From assembly GCA_031281385.1 (NCBI GenBank), contig JAITFL010000176.1:1-15002 (forward strand): a stretch of 15,002 nt of DNA, given 5' to 3'. The stretch comes from Holophagales bacterium (GTDB taxonomy: Bacteria; Acidobacteriota; Holophagae; Holophagales; Holophagaceae). The notes below the pieces were generated by a model, which saw only the letters and a list, made by a program, of their open reading frames with translations, made no database searches and was not told the origin of the DNA. Both the position numbers and the translations under genes were made by a program. Of the stretch, positions 1 through 7,377 are shown piece by piece (position 1 is the first letter of the stretch; every line of letters begins with the position of its first letter).

Positions 1-53
1 GGCGTTGATTGTTTGCTTGTGTATTGTTCATCAAATCCCTTACAAAACTATCT

Positions 54-260
54 TATAGCAATTCAACCTACAATAGAGCCACTTGCAAAACGGCAGTTTT
101 GCAAGTCACCGGAGGTGTAGGCTGTGCCCGACCGGAGCAGGCTCTGGCGCGAAACACTGTAAACAGGCAAGTTACCCAATCCAGCCAGAGACAGCGGAAG
201 GTCGGGAGCAGACGTACCGCCGAGTTTTGCAAGAAGCTCAATAGATTGAACTGCTATATA
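54..260. repeat. MITE-like element with imperfect terminal inverted repeats
   Basis: The left end (54-91) and the reverse complement of the right end (260-224) align for about 37 bp with small gaps. Both start TATAGCA(A/G)TTCAA(C/T)CTA and both run into CTTGCAAAAC. Inside the left end is a perfect hairpin with 11-bp arms ACTTGCAAAAC and GTTTTGCAAGT and loop GGCA (81-106). The roughly 207-bp length, inverted ends and absence of a convincing gene fit a non-autonomous miniature element. A 67-codon minus-strand frame crosses it but shows no recognisable domain. The element ends 13 bp beyond the ABC ATPase stop codon, so it could also affect the 3' end of that transcript. Its end sequence recurs at 14887-14921. 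Confidence 0.6.
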
Positions 261-273
261 ACCCACACCACCA

Positions 274-993
274 TCACATCAACTCTGGCACAAGCGACGT
301 CAGGAAATGCGCCTCCACCCTGAACACTTGGCGGATCAATGGCGCGGTCAGCACGTCATGCGGCGGGCCGTCAATGGCCAGGCTGCCCTTGTCCAGTACG
401 ATGACCCGCCCGAAGCGGTACGCGGCGCGAATGTCGTGCAGACTCACCAATATGCAAGAGCCATTTGACGCCAAGTTCTGCGCTAGAGCATACACCTCTA
501 GCGCGTGCCGCACGTCCAAGCTGGAAGTGGGCTCGTCCCAAAGTTGCATCTGGGCACCCGTCGCCAGCGCACGCGCCAAAAAAACCCTACGCCGCTCCCC
601 GCCCGAAAGTTCCGTGATTGGCCTTTTGGCTAGGTGGGCTATGTCCAGCGTCGCCATTGCCTCGTCAATAGTTTTGTCGTCATTTTTGTCATCGGCTCCA
701 TGCGCGAACCGTCCTTGGGCAACGATCTCCCTCACGGGAAAAGCAAACTCTGCCGCGCTTTCCTGGCCCAGCCAAGAGAGCGTCCGCCCGCGCTCTAGGT
801 AGGGGATGCGCTCCAGCTTTTTCCCCATCCATTGAACGCTCCCCGCCGATTTTAGAAGGCCGGCCAGAGTTTTTAGCAAGGACGACTTTCCTGCCCCATT
901 TGGGCCAAGTATGGCTATACACTCGCCAGCTTTTGCCTCAAGGCTCACATCGGCCAAGCGGCCTTGGATGGTTAAGTTTTCGGCCTTCAGCAT
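274..993 (-). CDS. ABC transporter ATP-binding protein, BtuD/FecE-like
   Basis: Cytoplasmic ATPase of a vitamin B12, haem or iron-siderophore type importer. Counting from the chosen start it has 239 residues, normal for the family. Walker A GPNGAGKSS is at 30-38, the Q-loop Gln at 77, the signature LSGGE at 129-133, Walker B MQLWDE at 149-154, the D-loop SSLD at 157-160 and the switch His near 186, so all catalytic elements are present. The ATG at 993 is preferred over one seven codons upstream (1014) because a GAGGAAGAGG tract lies just before it. It then overlaps the permease stop by 7 nt, which implies translational coupling. Substrate specificity cannot be read from the ATPase. Confidence 0.92.
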   Translation of the reverse strand: MLKAENLTIQGRLADVSLEAKAGECIAILGPNGAGKSSLLKTLAGLLKSAGSVQWMGKKLERIPYLERGRTLSWLGQESAAEFAFPVREIVAQGRFAHGADDKNDDKTIDEAMATLDIAHLAKRPITELSGGERRRVFLARALATGAQMQLWDEPTSSLDVRHALEVYALAQNLASNGSCILVSLHDIRAAYRFGRVIVLDKGSLAIDGPPHDVLTAPLIRQVFRVEAHFLTSLVPELM

Positions 994-1964
994 GGCCTCT
1001 TCCTCAAGAGCCATAGCAGGAATGGCCCGCCCACAAGCGAAGTGATAACCCCAAGGCGCATACCCGAACCCAAAAAGCGCGTTGGCAAATCGCAGAGCAG
1101 AACCAAGGAAGCCCCGCCCATCATAGAGAGAGGCAACAGGCGCCTGTGGTCTGGGCTGTCAATGAGGCGCACTATGTGGGGTACCACTAGGCCCACGAAG
1201 CCAATGACTCCACCCACGGCCGTTGCTAGGGCGGTCAGGACAGTTGACAACGCAATCAGTTGCCAGCGCAGCCTGGATACGTTTACGCCCAAGCTCTGCG
1301 CCCCCGAATCGCCCAACGCCAGCAGGTTCATCGGCCTACCGAGCGGCAGCAGCAAGATGGACGCCGCCAAAATGCCAGGCCCGACCATCCATACATGCTC
1401 CCAAGTGCGATTTTCTATGCCCCCCATCAGCCAAAAGAGTATTTGGGCGCCAAGGTGCGTATGCGACGCCGATGCGGAAAGCAAAAAACTTGTGGCCGCC
1501 CCAAATAGAGCATTCAGCGCCACGCCAGCCAAAAGCAAATGCTCTGGCGATGCACCCTTTCTTGCCAGAAGCATCACAGCACCCGTGGCCATGAATGCCC
1601 CCAAAACAGAGAAAAGGGGCAGCCCCAAAACTCCCAGCCCGCTTCCCAGTACAATGGACAGCACCGCACCAAGGGCCCCTCCACTGCTCACGCCCAGCAA
1701 CCCAGGGCTGGCCAACGGGTTGCGGAAAAATGCCTGCATCACTGCGCCCGACGCCCCCAGACCCGCTCCAACAAACAGCCCGACTATCGCCCTTGGAAGC
1801 CTTATGTCAAAAAAGATGATGCGGCTGGATTCTGCCGCTCTCCCACTAATGGCGCCCCAGATTTCGCTTGGCGGCAGCATGGCTTCGCCAAGCGCCAAGG
1901 AGGCCGCAAACGCTAGTATCATAAACAGCGCGAATGTGGCGAAGATCAGAGGCGACTTGGGCAT
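987..1964 (-). CDS. FecCD-family ABC transporter permease, BtuC-like
   Basis: Inner-membrane permease of a type II importer for corrinoids, haem or ferric siderophores; 325 residues, the usual length. It is hydrophobic throughout, with several predicted membrane helices. Family landmarks are RLPR at 55-58, NPLASPGLLGVSSGG at 82-96, and the GFVGLVVPHIVRLI segment in the C-terminal third, the cytoplasmic loop that contacts the ATPase. The downstream ATPase gene overlaps it by 7 nt, so the two form an operon. The binding protein expected with it is at 7826-8701 in the same orientation. I found no cobalamin riboswitch upstream, so B12 specificity is only one possibility. Confidence 0.92.
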   Translation of the reverse strand: MPKSPLIFATFALFMILAFAASLALGEAMLPPSEIWGAISGRAAESSRIIFFDIRLPRAIVGLFVGAGLGASGAVMQAFFRNPLASPGLLGVSSGGALGAVLSIVLGSGLGVLGLPLFSVLGAFMATGAVMLLARKGASPEHLLLAGVALNALFGAATSFLLSASASHTHLGAQILFWLMGGIENRTWEHVWMVGPGILAASILLLPLGRPMNLLALGDSGAQSLGVNVSRLRWQLIALSTVLTALATAVGGVIGFVGLVVPHIVRLIDSPDHRRLLPLSMMGGASLVLLCDLPTRFLGSGMRLGVITSLVGGPFLLWLLRKRPC

Positions 1965-2010
1965 TGGGTAATTTTATATCTATTTTGCCAGTTTTAATTA
2001 ATGATGGCAC

Positions 2011-2439
2011 TCATTGTTCTTTGAGTTTAAGCAACGACCCCTTGGCGGCCTGAAAGATGTCATGCAGGGCTTCCTTTTCGGCGATGGTCAGATTGTCCGC
2101 CGCAATGTCGGCCAGCAGCGACAAGGCCAAAGCCCTCTCGCGCTCGTCTAGCCCTGCCCATTGCCTAGGTGTCAACCCTAATGGCGCATTGGCGGGGGCG
2201 TCAATAAATTCCATCACCGAGCAGCCCAATACCCCCGAAATGTGGGTTAAGGTATTGATGTGCGGCCTTCTTCTACTGCTGTCATGCAAAAATTGACGCA
2301 ACGTGTCCTCGTTTAGATTAAACATATCAGCCACAACATCCATTTTTATGGCTCCGCGGGAGGTGAGCAGCCCATTCGTTTTGCAAAAATTCTTTATTTT
2401 TTCAACAAAAACCCCTTGTTGCGGCCACCTCTTGTTCAT
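2011..2439 (-). CDS. Small helix-turn-helix (XRE-like) DNA-binding protein
   Basis: 142 residues. Residues about 12-80 fit a lambda-repressor/XRE-type helix-turn-helix: a first helix KIKNFCKTNG, then VVADMFNLNEDTLRQFL as the turn region, a basic SSRRRP segment, and the closing ISGVLGCSVMEFID typical of XRE domains. The C-terminal 60 residues are rich in Leu, Glu and Ala and could be a helical dimerisation tail. No strong Shine-Dalgarno sequence precedes the ATG at 2439. An internal ATG at 2343 has a GGAG at good spacing, but starting there would cut the first helix, so the long form is kept. It is divergent from the envelope cluster at 2787 and ends 46 bp before the permease start, so it could regulate either side. 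Target unknown. Confidence 0.75.
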   Translation of the reverse strand: MNKRWPQQGVFVEKIKNFCKTNGLLTSRGAIKMDVVADMFNLNEDTLRQFLHDSSRRRPHINTLTHISGVLGCSVMEFIDAPANAPLGLTPRQWAGLDERERALALSLLADIAADNLTIAEKEALHDIFQAAKGSLLKLKEQ

Positions 2440-2485
2440 AACTTACAGAAACAAAATAATGTTAGAGCGTGAAGTAATTAACTTG

Positions 2486-2514
2486 TTGACATAGAATCGG
2501 TATGATTGTACATT
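2486..2514 (+). promoter_or_regulatory. Candidate sigma70-type promoter for the envelope cluster
   Basis: TTGACA (2486-2491) is a perfect -35 box. After a 17-bp spacer comes TACATT (2509-2514), four of six matches to TATAAT. It points toward the gene at 2787 and lies in the divergent spacer with the helix-turn-helix gene. If used it would give a leader of roughly 265 nt. Confidence 0.45.
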
Positions 2515-2786
2515 TTTTTGATGGTGCGACAAACGATCACTAAGGACTCCTCCGATTGGCTTGTGCTCGTGGCGAGACTGCCAGCCAAGCATACCATGCT
2601 TTCGCCGCAGCCCGCGACATTGAGGGCCATGGAACCTCCGCCCGCCTCGGCGGAATCGGATGGATATTTTGTCGCTGCCAAAAAAGTGCCGGACTGGAGA
2701 GTCCTACCAGCTCAGCAGTTCCACCTCAGCAAAACTTCGATCCCAATCATCTAAAGCAACCCACATTGAACAAAAGGAGACTTCAA
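2515..2786 (+). other. Long, possibly structured leader upstream of the envelope cluster
   Basis: About 270 bp between the candidate promoter and the first cluster gene. It contains small inverted repeats: AAGCAT-acc-ATGCTT, CCGCC-gcctc-GGCGG-type pairing near 2640-2652, and GACT-gg-AGAGTC-like pairing near 2693-2702. A plus-strand frame from an ATG at 2521 to 2754 (77 codons) is open but has no Shine-Dalgarno sequence and no recognised domain. The frame of the gene at 2787 is also open back to 2556. I could not match the region to a known riboswitch family. It may be an untranslated leader, a small gene or a remnant. Confidence 0.3.
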
Positions 2787-3644
2787 ATGTTCAGACTTCA
2801 CAGCCTTTTCCGGGCCACCGTATTACTTATGGCGGGGCTTGCATGCTCTGGCCTCTTCGCAGACGACCTCAAGATCGCCATCCGCGAACCCAGAAGCAGC
2901 GAAGATCTAAAAGAAGAAGCCAAACTGGTTAAAGACCAGTTCAACACCACCATCACAAAGACAAGAGGATTCCAAGTATTTGATAGGGCAAGCACCGATC
3001 AGATCATGGACGAACACGCCCAAGTTCGCCGCTCGGGTCATTTTTCCGAAGACGAGGCCAGGGCTCTTGGCGAATTCAAGGGTGCCGACTTTGTAATCAC
3101 CTCAGAGCTGACTATGCTAAGCGATGGGGCCATTCGCATTACCACACAGGCACTGAACATCGTCACTGCTAGGGTGGTGGGTTCTGCCAACAAACTTGTC
3201 GAAACTCCATCTTCCAAAACTATCATGGAAGCGTGCGAGGATATGATGACTGGCCTGCTGAAAAGCGTAAACGAGTCCATGTCAGGCAGAACAGCGGCCG
3301 ACGCGCCACAATCCATGTTGGGCGACCTTGAGGGCGAAATTAGGCGCGTCCTCATGAACAATAGGTCAATCCCCAAGTGGAACATAAACAAAAATAACTA
3401 CTCCCTTGACATAGACCTCTCTGGCCTGACCATTGACGAAAACAGGCAGTTTGGCACCTCCAGAGTGAGCGGCAGGATATATTTCACGTTGACCGATAGC
3501 GCAACCGGGAATGGCGCAAACGCCGAGCTAGAAATAAAGTCTTTTACAGAAATGGGCAATACTCTGATCCAAAAAAAGATCAGGGATCAAGTACAGCAAA
3601 GAGTTAACAACATCATAAGAGACCTGCTTAGCGAACTGGACTAA
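2787..3644 (+). CDS. Exported CsgG/LpoB-like envelope protein
   Basis: 285 residues, starting at the ATG that follows AAAGGAGA by 8 nt. Residues 1-25 form a signal peptide with cleavage likely after GLFA. A Cys at 20 sits in GLAC, a poor lipobox, so soluble periplasmic or outer-membrane export is favoured over lipidation. Residues about 48-108 carry the CsgG/LpoB-type module: a helix, then FQVFDRASTDQIMDEH, then a helix and GADFVITSEL, the pattern also present in the proteins at 4185 and 5314. The C-terminal part (180-285) has alternating polar and hydrophobic strands and a final helix. Families of this fold form the curli secretion pore (CsgG) or activate peptidoglycan synthases (LpoB); which role applies here is unknown. 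It is first gene of a plus-strand cluster. Confidence 0.75.
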   Translation: MFRLHSLFRATVLLMAGLACSGLFADDLKIAIREPRSSEDLKEEAKLVKDQFNTTITKTRGFQVFDRASTDQIMDEHAQVRRSGHFSEDEARALGEFKGADFVITSELTMLSDGAIRITTQALNIVTARVVGSANKLVETPSSKTIMEACEDMMTGLLKSVNESMSGRTAADAPQSMLGDLEGEIRRVLMNNRSIPKWNINKNNYSLDIDLSGLTIDENRQFGTSRVSGRIYFTLTDSATGNGANAELEIKSFTEMGNTLIQKKIRDQVQQRVNNIIRDLLSELD

Positions 3645-3705
3645 ACCGAACATGCTTTGTGCCAATTTTTGGCTTAAGTCAACTTATTTTTAGGAGTTTG
3701 CAAAC

Positions 3706-4137
3706 ATGAAAAAAACAGCAAAATGTGCGGCTTGCCTCTTTCCTACGGTAGTACTGGTTTTGGCCCTGGGCTGCAAGCCAAAGCCAGTGAAAGTAGAGTC
3801 GCCGTCCGCTGCGCCACAGGCCATAAGCCGCAACAACTTTATTGGCACTTGGGAAGGCAAGGACAGCAAAGGCGCGATTTATACCATAAAGTTCACAAAC
3901 AATCTTCAGTGGGAATCTCACATCGAAGAAGGTGGCGTTGCGAGGCCACATTACAAGGGGACTTACGAGCCAGAAGGCTCAAGGGTGCGAATGAAAGTCA
4001 CGGAAGAAGCTGACCTAAAGACCTTTGGATGGAGGCCCGAGAGGGGCAATATGCCCACAAACATCATCGGCACATTTTCCGGCAGCACCTTGACGGTGGG
4101 TAGCGTACTTACCGATGCAGAACTGAAGAGGCACTGA
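3706..4137 (+). CDS. Small lipoprotein of unknown function
   Basis: 143 residues. The N-terminus MKKTAKCAACLF is followed by a hydrophobic stretch ending in LALGC, a canonical lipobox with Cys at about residue 23, so the mature protein should be lipidated and membrane-anchored. A Pro/Ser/Ala-rich linker follows. The domain from about residue 45 starts NFIGTWEGKDSKGAIYTIKF and continues with short beta-strand-like segments (YKGTYEPEGSRVRM, IGTFSGSTLTVGSV), suggesting a small beta-barrel of the lipocalin or copper-resistance-lipoprotein sort. I do not recognise the family with confidence. AGGAG lies 9 nt before the start. It sits 61 nt after the first CsgG-like gene and 47 nt before the second, so it is probably cotranscribed. 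Confidence 0.75.
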   Translation: MKKTAKCAACLFPTVVLVLALGCKPKPVKVESPSAAPQAISRNNFIGTWEGKDSKGAIYTIKFTNNLQWESHIEEGGVARPHYKGTYEPEGSRVRMKVTEEADLKTFGWRPERGNMPTNIIGTFSGSTLTVGSVLTDAELKRH

Positions 4138-4184
4138 GATATTCAATTTGTTACGTAACCAACAATTACTTTAGGAGGAACCCT

Positions 4185-5225
4185 ATGTTCAATTTCCAAC
4201 GCCGCTCAGCAATCAACGCAACTGGTTCAAAGGCCAAAACGAGATTGAGGTTTTTCTTTGCCGTTGCAATGCTGGCAACACTGCTGGCTCCGGCTCCAGC
4301 ACTAAGCGGCGCAGAAAACGCGTCGGCCATTGCCGCTGCGCCTCACAGTCAAGAGTCGGGCAAAATCCGCATGGGCGTGCCAACCTTCGCCAACAGTTCC
4401 ACCACCAGAGATGGCTCATATGGCGAACGCTTTGCGGATATGCTGGTTTCCGAACTCATGCAAAACAGAAACTATGAATTGATCGAGCGCACTAGGCTCA
4501 ACAAGGTGATAGAAGAACAGGGCCTCGGCATGTCAGGCGTCCTCGACCAATCGAACGTTGCGCAGATCGGCAAGGTGGCAGGGCTTGACTACATCGTGCT
4601 AGGCAATATCCTTGAGACGAGCGCCGTTAACAAATCTGGAACAGATATTCTCACCAAGGGGACGATCTACTATTCAGAAATCAAGGTTGTCGTGAACCTT
4701 AAAGTGATTGAAGTTGAGACAGGCAAAATCGCGTTCTCCGATAATGCCCAAGACAATGCAACAATTCATTTCGGCGGGCGTCCGGGACAGGTTTCGCCTG
4801 AAAACTATTTTGGCGTTGCACAAAAAGCCATTGCCAAAGCTGCGTTCAAGATCATGCGCGAGATAGCCCCGCTGGAGGCTTCGGTGCTGAAGGTCAATAA
4901 GGTCAAAGACAAAATTGTAAGCGTAGTGATTGACTTGGGGCGCGAGGATGGACTCAGGGAAGAACAGCACTATGAAATAGTGAGAGAGGGAGAAAGTATT
5001 CTCAACAGGGAAGGGAAAGTGGTAGGCGTGGAAATGATTGTGATCGCCCACGTCAACATTGAACGCGTCGAAGCCAATACTGCCACTGCAAAGGTAGTAA
5101 AGATAGAAAAAGACCCGGCCACCAAGAAAGAATACGAAATAGTTCGCGGAGACCTTGCGAAGATGCAGGATCATAGCAAGGGCAGAACAGCCGGCGAAAA
5201 ATTTAGCAACTGGCTCAAAAAATAA
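4185..5225 (+). CDS. CsgG-family exported protein
   Basis: 346 residues with a strong AGGAGGAA ribosome-binding site. A basic N-terminus (QRR, KAKTR) and a hydrophobic segment at about 22-40 form a long signal peptide, likely cut after ALSGA. Residues about 60-230 match the CsgG domain: MGVPTFANSS, ERFADMLVSEL, YELIERTRLNKVIEEQGLG, QIGKVAGLDYIVLGNI, and a later VNLKVIEVETGKIAFSD strand pair. The C-terminal 110 residues (VLKVNKVKDKIVSVVIDLGRE, then GKVVGVEMIVIAHV) form a beta-rich domain like the C-terminal domain of FlgT-type flagellar proteins. The lipid-attachment Cys of E. coli CsgG is absent. It is the best CsgG match of the cluster and a candidate pore or envelope scaffold. Confidence 0.82.
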   Translation: MFNFQRRSAINATGSKAKTRLRFFFAVAMLATLLAPAPALSGAENASAIAAAPHSQESGKIRMGVPTFANSSTTRDGSYGERFADMLVSELMQNRNYELIERTRLNKVIEEQGLGMSGVLDQSNVAQIGKVAGLDYIVLGNILETSAVNKSGTDILTKGTIYYSEIKVVVNLKVIEVETGKIAFSDNAQDNATIHFGGRPGQVSPENYFGVAQKAIAKAAFKIMREIAPLEASVLKVNKVKDKIVSVVIDLGREDGLREEQHYEIVREGESILNREGKVVGVEMIVIAHVNIERVEANTATAKVVKIEKDPATKKEYEIVRGDLAKMQDHSKGRTAGEKFSNWLKK

Positions 5226-5313
5226 AGTACTCTGCCACCCATACGTAACCATGACTGTGCGCTCACAAACTCCGAGCTTATGAGACTTTGAGGCATCATT
5301 TCAAGGAGAATCT

Positions 5314-6600
5314 ATGGTCAAATTTCACTCTTGTTTCAAAGCCTTTGTTCTGTGCTTAGCGGCGATTATTAGCAACGTGCTACAAGCGCAGGATCAAAGA
5401 CCTTCAGTGGCCGTCCTAGAACCCGTTGCCAATGCCCAAGTGACACAAATCAACAAAATGACTGCGTATGGCGCACTACAGCAGTACATCATTAACAGTA
5501 GGAGATATAAGGTCGTTGACAGGTCGCGCATAGACCAGATCATGAAAGAGCACACCTTTGCCAAAAACGGGCTTGTTGATAATTCCAAGGTAAAAGAAAT
5601 CGGCAAACTGCTGGCTGCGGATTTAGTCTGCGTTTCCGAGTTGCGAAAAGAAGATGGTGCCTTTATCGCTGTCTGCTCCCTAATCGACGTAGAAACAGGC
5701 GAAATGTCGGCATCGGCTTACGAATTGATAGAGGCAGATACCGCTGTTGAGGTTAGGAACGCCATCAATAGAGCCGTAATGACGATGCTCGGTATAGAAG
5801 ACTCTAGGTCATCATCGTCAGTCGTGCCGCTGGCCCCGTCAAAACCAACGGGCGCATCAGAGCTGCAAGACTCAAGGCAGTCCAGAATCGCCGTCATCAT
5901 ACCGGAAGTTCACTTGACAAGGCGCATTCCAGACCCAGCCGGGGAAACGGCCATAATCAGAAAATTGCTGGAAGCTGGCTTTACCCGCGTAGTGGATAAA
6001 ACGCAAGTAGAAAAAATCCGCAATAGCGACATCGCAAAGTCCGCAATGGCTGGCGATGTTGATGCCATCAAGGGCATAGCGACCCAGCTTGGCGTTGACT
6101 ACATCATGGTGGGCGAAGCGTTCAGCGAAGCCGTAGGGCCTACAGCCGGCGGAATGTTCTCCTGCCGAGCTAGAGTGGAAGCCAAGATCATAAGGACTGA
6201 TAACGCGAGAATAATAGCCACCAATGGCTTCCATGCAGGCGGCGTTGACCTCACCGAAAGCACTTCGGCCAAAGCAGCGCTGAACAATGCTGGGGAGATG
6301 ATGGGCGACTACATGGTCAAACAGCTCCTCAGTGTTGGCGGCACCACTTCTTCAGGAGTCAACCTCACGGTCACTGGTGCCCGGAGTTACGCCCAAATAT
6401 CCGAATTCGAAAAAGCACTACGCGCCGTAAAGGGCATAGACAATGTCCGCATCAACGAGTACAGCAGCACCATAGCCACCATTGACATCACCACCAGCCT
6501 TTCGGTGCAGTCCTTGGCGGATCAGCTCCGTAACATGAAAAAACCGATGGTGGAAGTCATAGAAGTATCTGGCAGTGCAATGAAGGTTAAATTACGTTGA
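5314..6600 (+). CDS. Exported protein with two tandem CsgG/LpoB-like modules
   Basis: 428 residues with ribosome-binding site AAGGAG. A signal peptide spans 1-25 (cut near LQAQ). The first module, about 30-160, has YKVVDRSRIDQIMKEH, IGKLLAADLVCVSEL and SLIDVETGEMSASAYEL. A Ser/Pro-rich linker at 163-190 separates it from a second, more divergent module at about 190-340: FTRVVDKTQVEKIRNSD, IATQLGVDYIMVGEA, VEAKIIRTDNARIIATNG. A third domain, about 345-428, alternates strands and helices (VNLTVTGARSYAQISEFEKAL, then KGIDNVRI) in a ferredoxin-like pattern. Duplication of the module within one chain suggests an internal dimer. It lies 88 nt after the previous CsgG-like gene. Function is unknown; an outer-envelope assembly or secretion role is inferred from the family. 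Confidence 0.75.
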   Translation: MVKFHSCFKAFVLCLAAIISNVLQAQDQRPSVAVLEPVANAQVTQINKMTAYGALQQYIINSRRYKVVDRSRIDQIMKEHTFAKNGLVDNSKVKEIGKLLAADLVCVSELRKEDGAFIAVCSLIDVETGEMSASAYELIEADTAVEVRNAINRAVMTMLGIEDSRSSSSVVPLAPSKPTGASELQDSRQSRIAVIIPEVHLTRRIPDPAGETAIIRKLLEAGFTRVVDKTQVEKIRNSDIAKSAMAGDVDAIKGIATQLGVDYIMVGEAFSEAVGPTAGGMFSCRARVEAKIIRTDNARIIATNGFHAGGVDLTESTSAKAALNNAGEMMGDYMVKQLLSVGGTTSSGVNLTVTGARSYAQISEFEKALRAVKGIDNVRINEYSSTIATIDITTSLSVQSLADQLRNMKKPMVEVIEVSGSAMKVKLR

Positions 6601-6637
6601 TCAAAACCAACTTCAGCGGCAAGCTGCGCATAAAAGA

Positions 6638-6735
6638 ATACAGCCTAGGGCAGGCCCCTTGGCTGTATCTCCATGGCAGAAAACGAAACACCCAAAAAAC
6701 TGGTATTGCCAACCCTTTTATCCCATCTTGGCAAT
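6638..6735 (+). promoter_or_regulatory. Two hairpins in the leader of the beta-barrel gene
   Basis: Hairpin 1 (6638-6668) pairs ATACAGCC with GGCTGTAT and, after a T:T mismatch, AGGG with CCCT around a 5-nt loop. Hairpin 2 (6705-6735) pairs ATTGCCAA with TTGGCAAT around 15 nt. Neither is followed by a clean U-run, so a classical terminator is not proven. They lie in the 171-nt gap between the two-module gene and the barrel gene and may partly terminate or process the transcript. Confidence 0.4.
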
Positions 6736-6771
6736 TGAGCCTGATGGACTTTTCCTTTAAGGAGAGACACA

Positions 6772-7326
6772 ATGCAACAAAACACACACACCTTTGGCCG
6801 CAACCTGCTGCGCTACGCCGCAATCGCCGTTGCGTTGGCCTCGCCCGCGCTAATGGCTCAGTCGGAAGACAGAATTGGTATTTCGGGGTCATTCACCATG
6901 CCAATGGGTTCTTTGAAAGATGTCGCAGGCCCAGGTTTTTCTCTGGGAGCATCCTATGAAATGCCGCTCTTTGAGGGCTTTGTGCAGCGCGGGGCTCTGG
7001 AGTTTACTGTTTTCGGCACCAAATCCGAGGATCTCTACTACTTTGGCTCCGTTGACTATTCTGTAAAGGCGTTCAGCTGTCATTACGACCTGAATTACTA
7101 TTTAGGGTCCTCCCTTTACGCGCTTGGTGGACTCAGCTACCATAGTTATACTGTAACCGTCAAAGCTGGTGGCCACTCAGCTTCCACAGACCCAGAAGAC
7201 ATTGACACTAAGGTAGGCCTCAACATAGGCGCCGGATACAACGTTACCAATAACATTGGTCTTGAATTTAAGTACATCATCGCCGCAGACCCGTGGGTGC
7301 AGCTTTCCGCTAGGTGGCGCTTCTGA
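6772..7326 (+). CDS. Outer-membrane beta-barrel protein
   Basis: 184 residues. The start is preceded by TAAGGAGAG. A signal peptide of about 29 residues ends ALMAQ. The mature chain shows repeated amphipathic strands (GISGSFTMPMG, FSLGASYEMPLF, GALEFTVFGT, VKAFSCHYDLNYYLG, LYALGGLSYHSYTVTV, VGLNIGAGYNV, IGLEFKYII, VQLSARWRF), enough for an eight-stranded barrel. It ends in Phe, the outer-membrane insertion signal recognised by BamA. The size and pattern resemble OmpW/OmpX-like barrels. As last gene of the CsgG-like cluster it may be the surface partner of those proteins; this is inferred from position only. Confidence 0.8.
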   Translation: MQQNTHTFGRNLLRYAAIAVALASPALMAQSEDRIGISGSFTMPMGSLKDVAGPGFSLGASYEMPLFEGFVQRGALEFTVFGTKSEDLYYFGSVDYSVKAFSCHYDLNYYLGSSLYALGGLSYHSYTVTVKAGGHSASTDPEDIDTKVGLNIGAGYNVTNNIGLEFKYIIAADPWVQLSARWRF

Positions 7327-7340
7327 TATGATATTGACTT

Positions 7341-7377
7341 TTGCACCTGCTCCAAGTGCTTCATGGGGCAGGTGCAA
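7341..7377 (+). terminator. Strong hairpin after the barrel gene
   Basis: TTGCACCTGC (7341-7350) pairs with GCAGGTGCAA (7368-7377). The stem extends by three further pairs including a G:U, around an 11-nt loop. It begins 14 nt after the barrel stop. No U-run follows, so it may be a weak or factor-assisted terminator or an mRNA-stabilising end. The following 184 bases, to 7561, show no gene I can support. Confidence 0.5.

Noticed and set aside
63..266. A 67-codon minus-strand frame across the first repeat
   Set aside because: It coincides with the element, including its hairpin, and shows no recognised domain; more likely chance coding in a repeat.
1042..1971. A 309-codon plus-strand open frame opposite the permease gene
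   Set aside because: It lies antisense to a clear FecCD permease, is rich in Pro, Ser and Arg, and has no domain or ribosome-binding site; a shadow of the real gene.
1965..2010. Possible cobalamin riboswitch upstream of the permease
   Set aside because: The gap is only 46 bp and lacks any B12-box-like sequence. The spacer upstream of the binding protein (8702-9028) also shows no B12 box.
3661..3673. GCCAA-ttt-TTGGC stem after the first cluster gene
   Set aside because: The stem has only five pairs and is not followed by a U-run, so it is not called a terminator.
4151..5252. GTTACGTAAC palindrome at 4151-4160 and a partial match near 5244
   Set aside because: A short shared word in two intergenic gaps, too short to support an operator.
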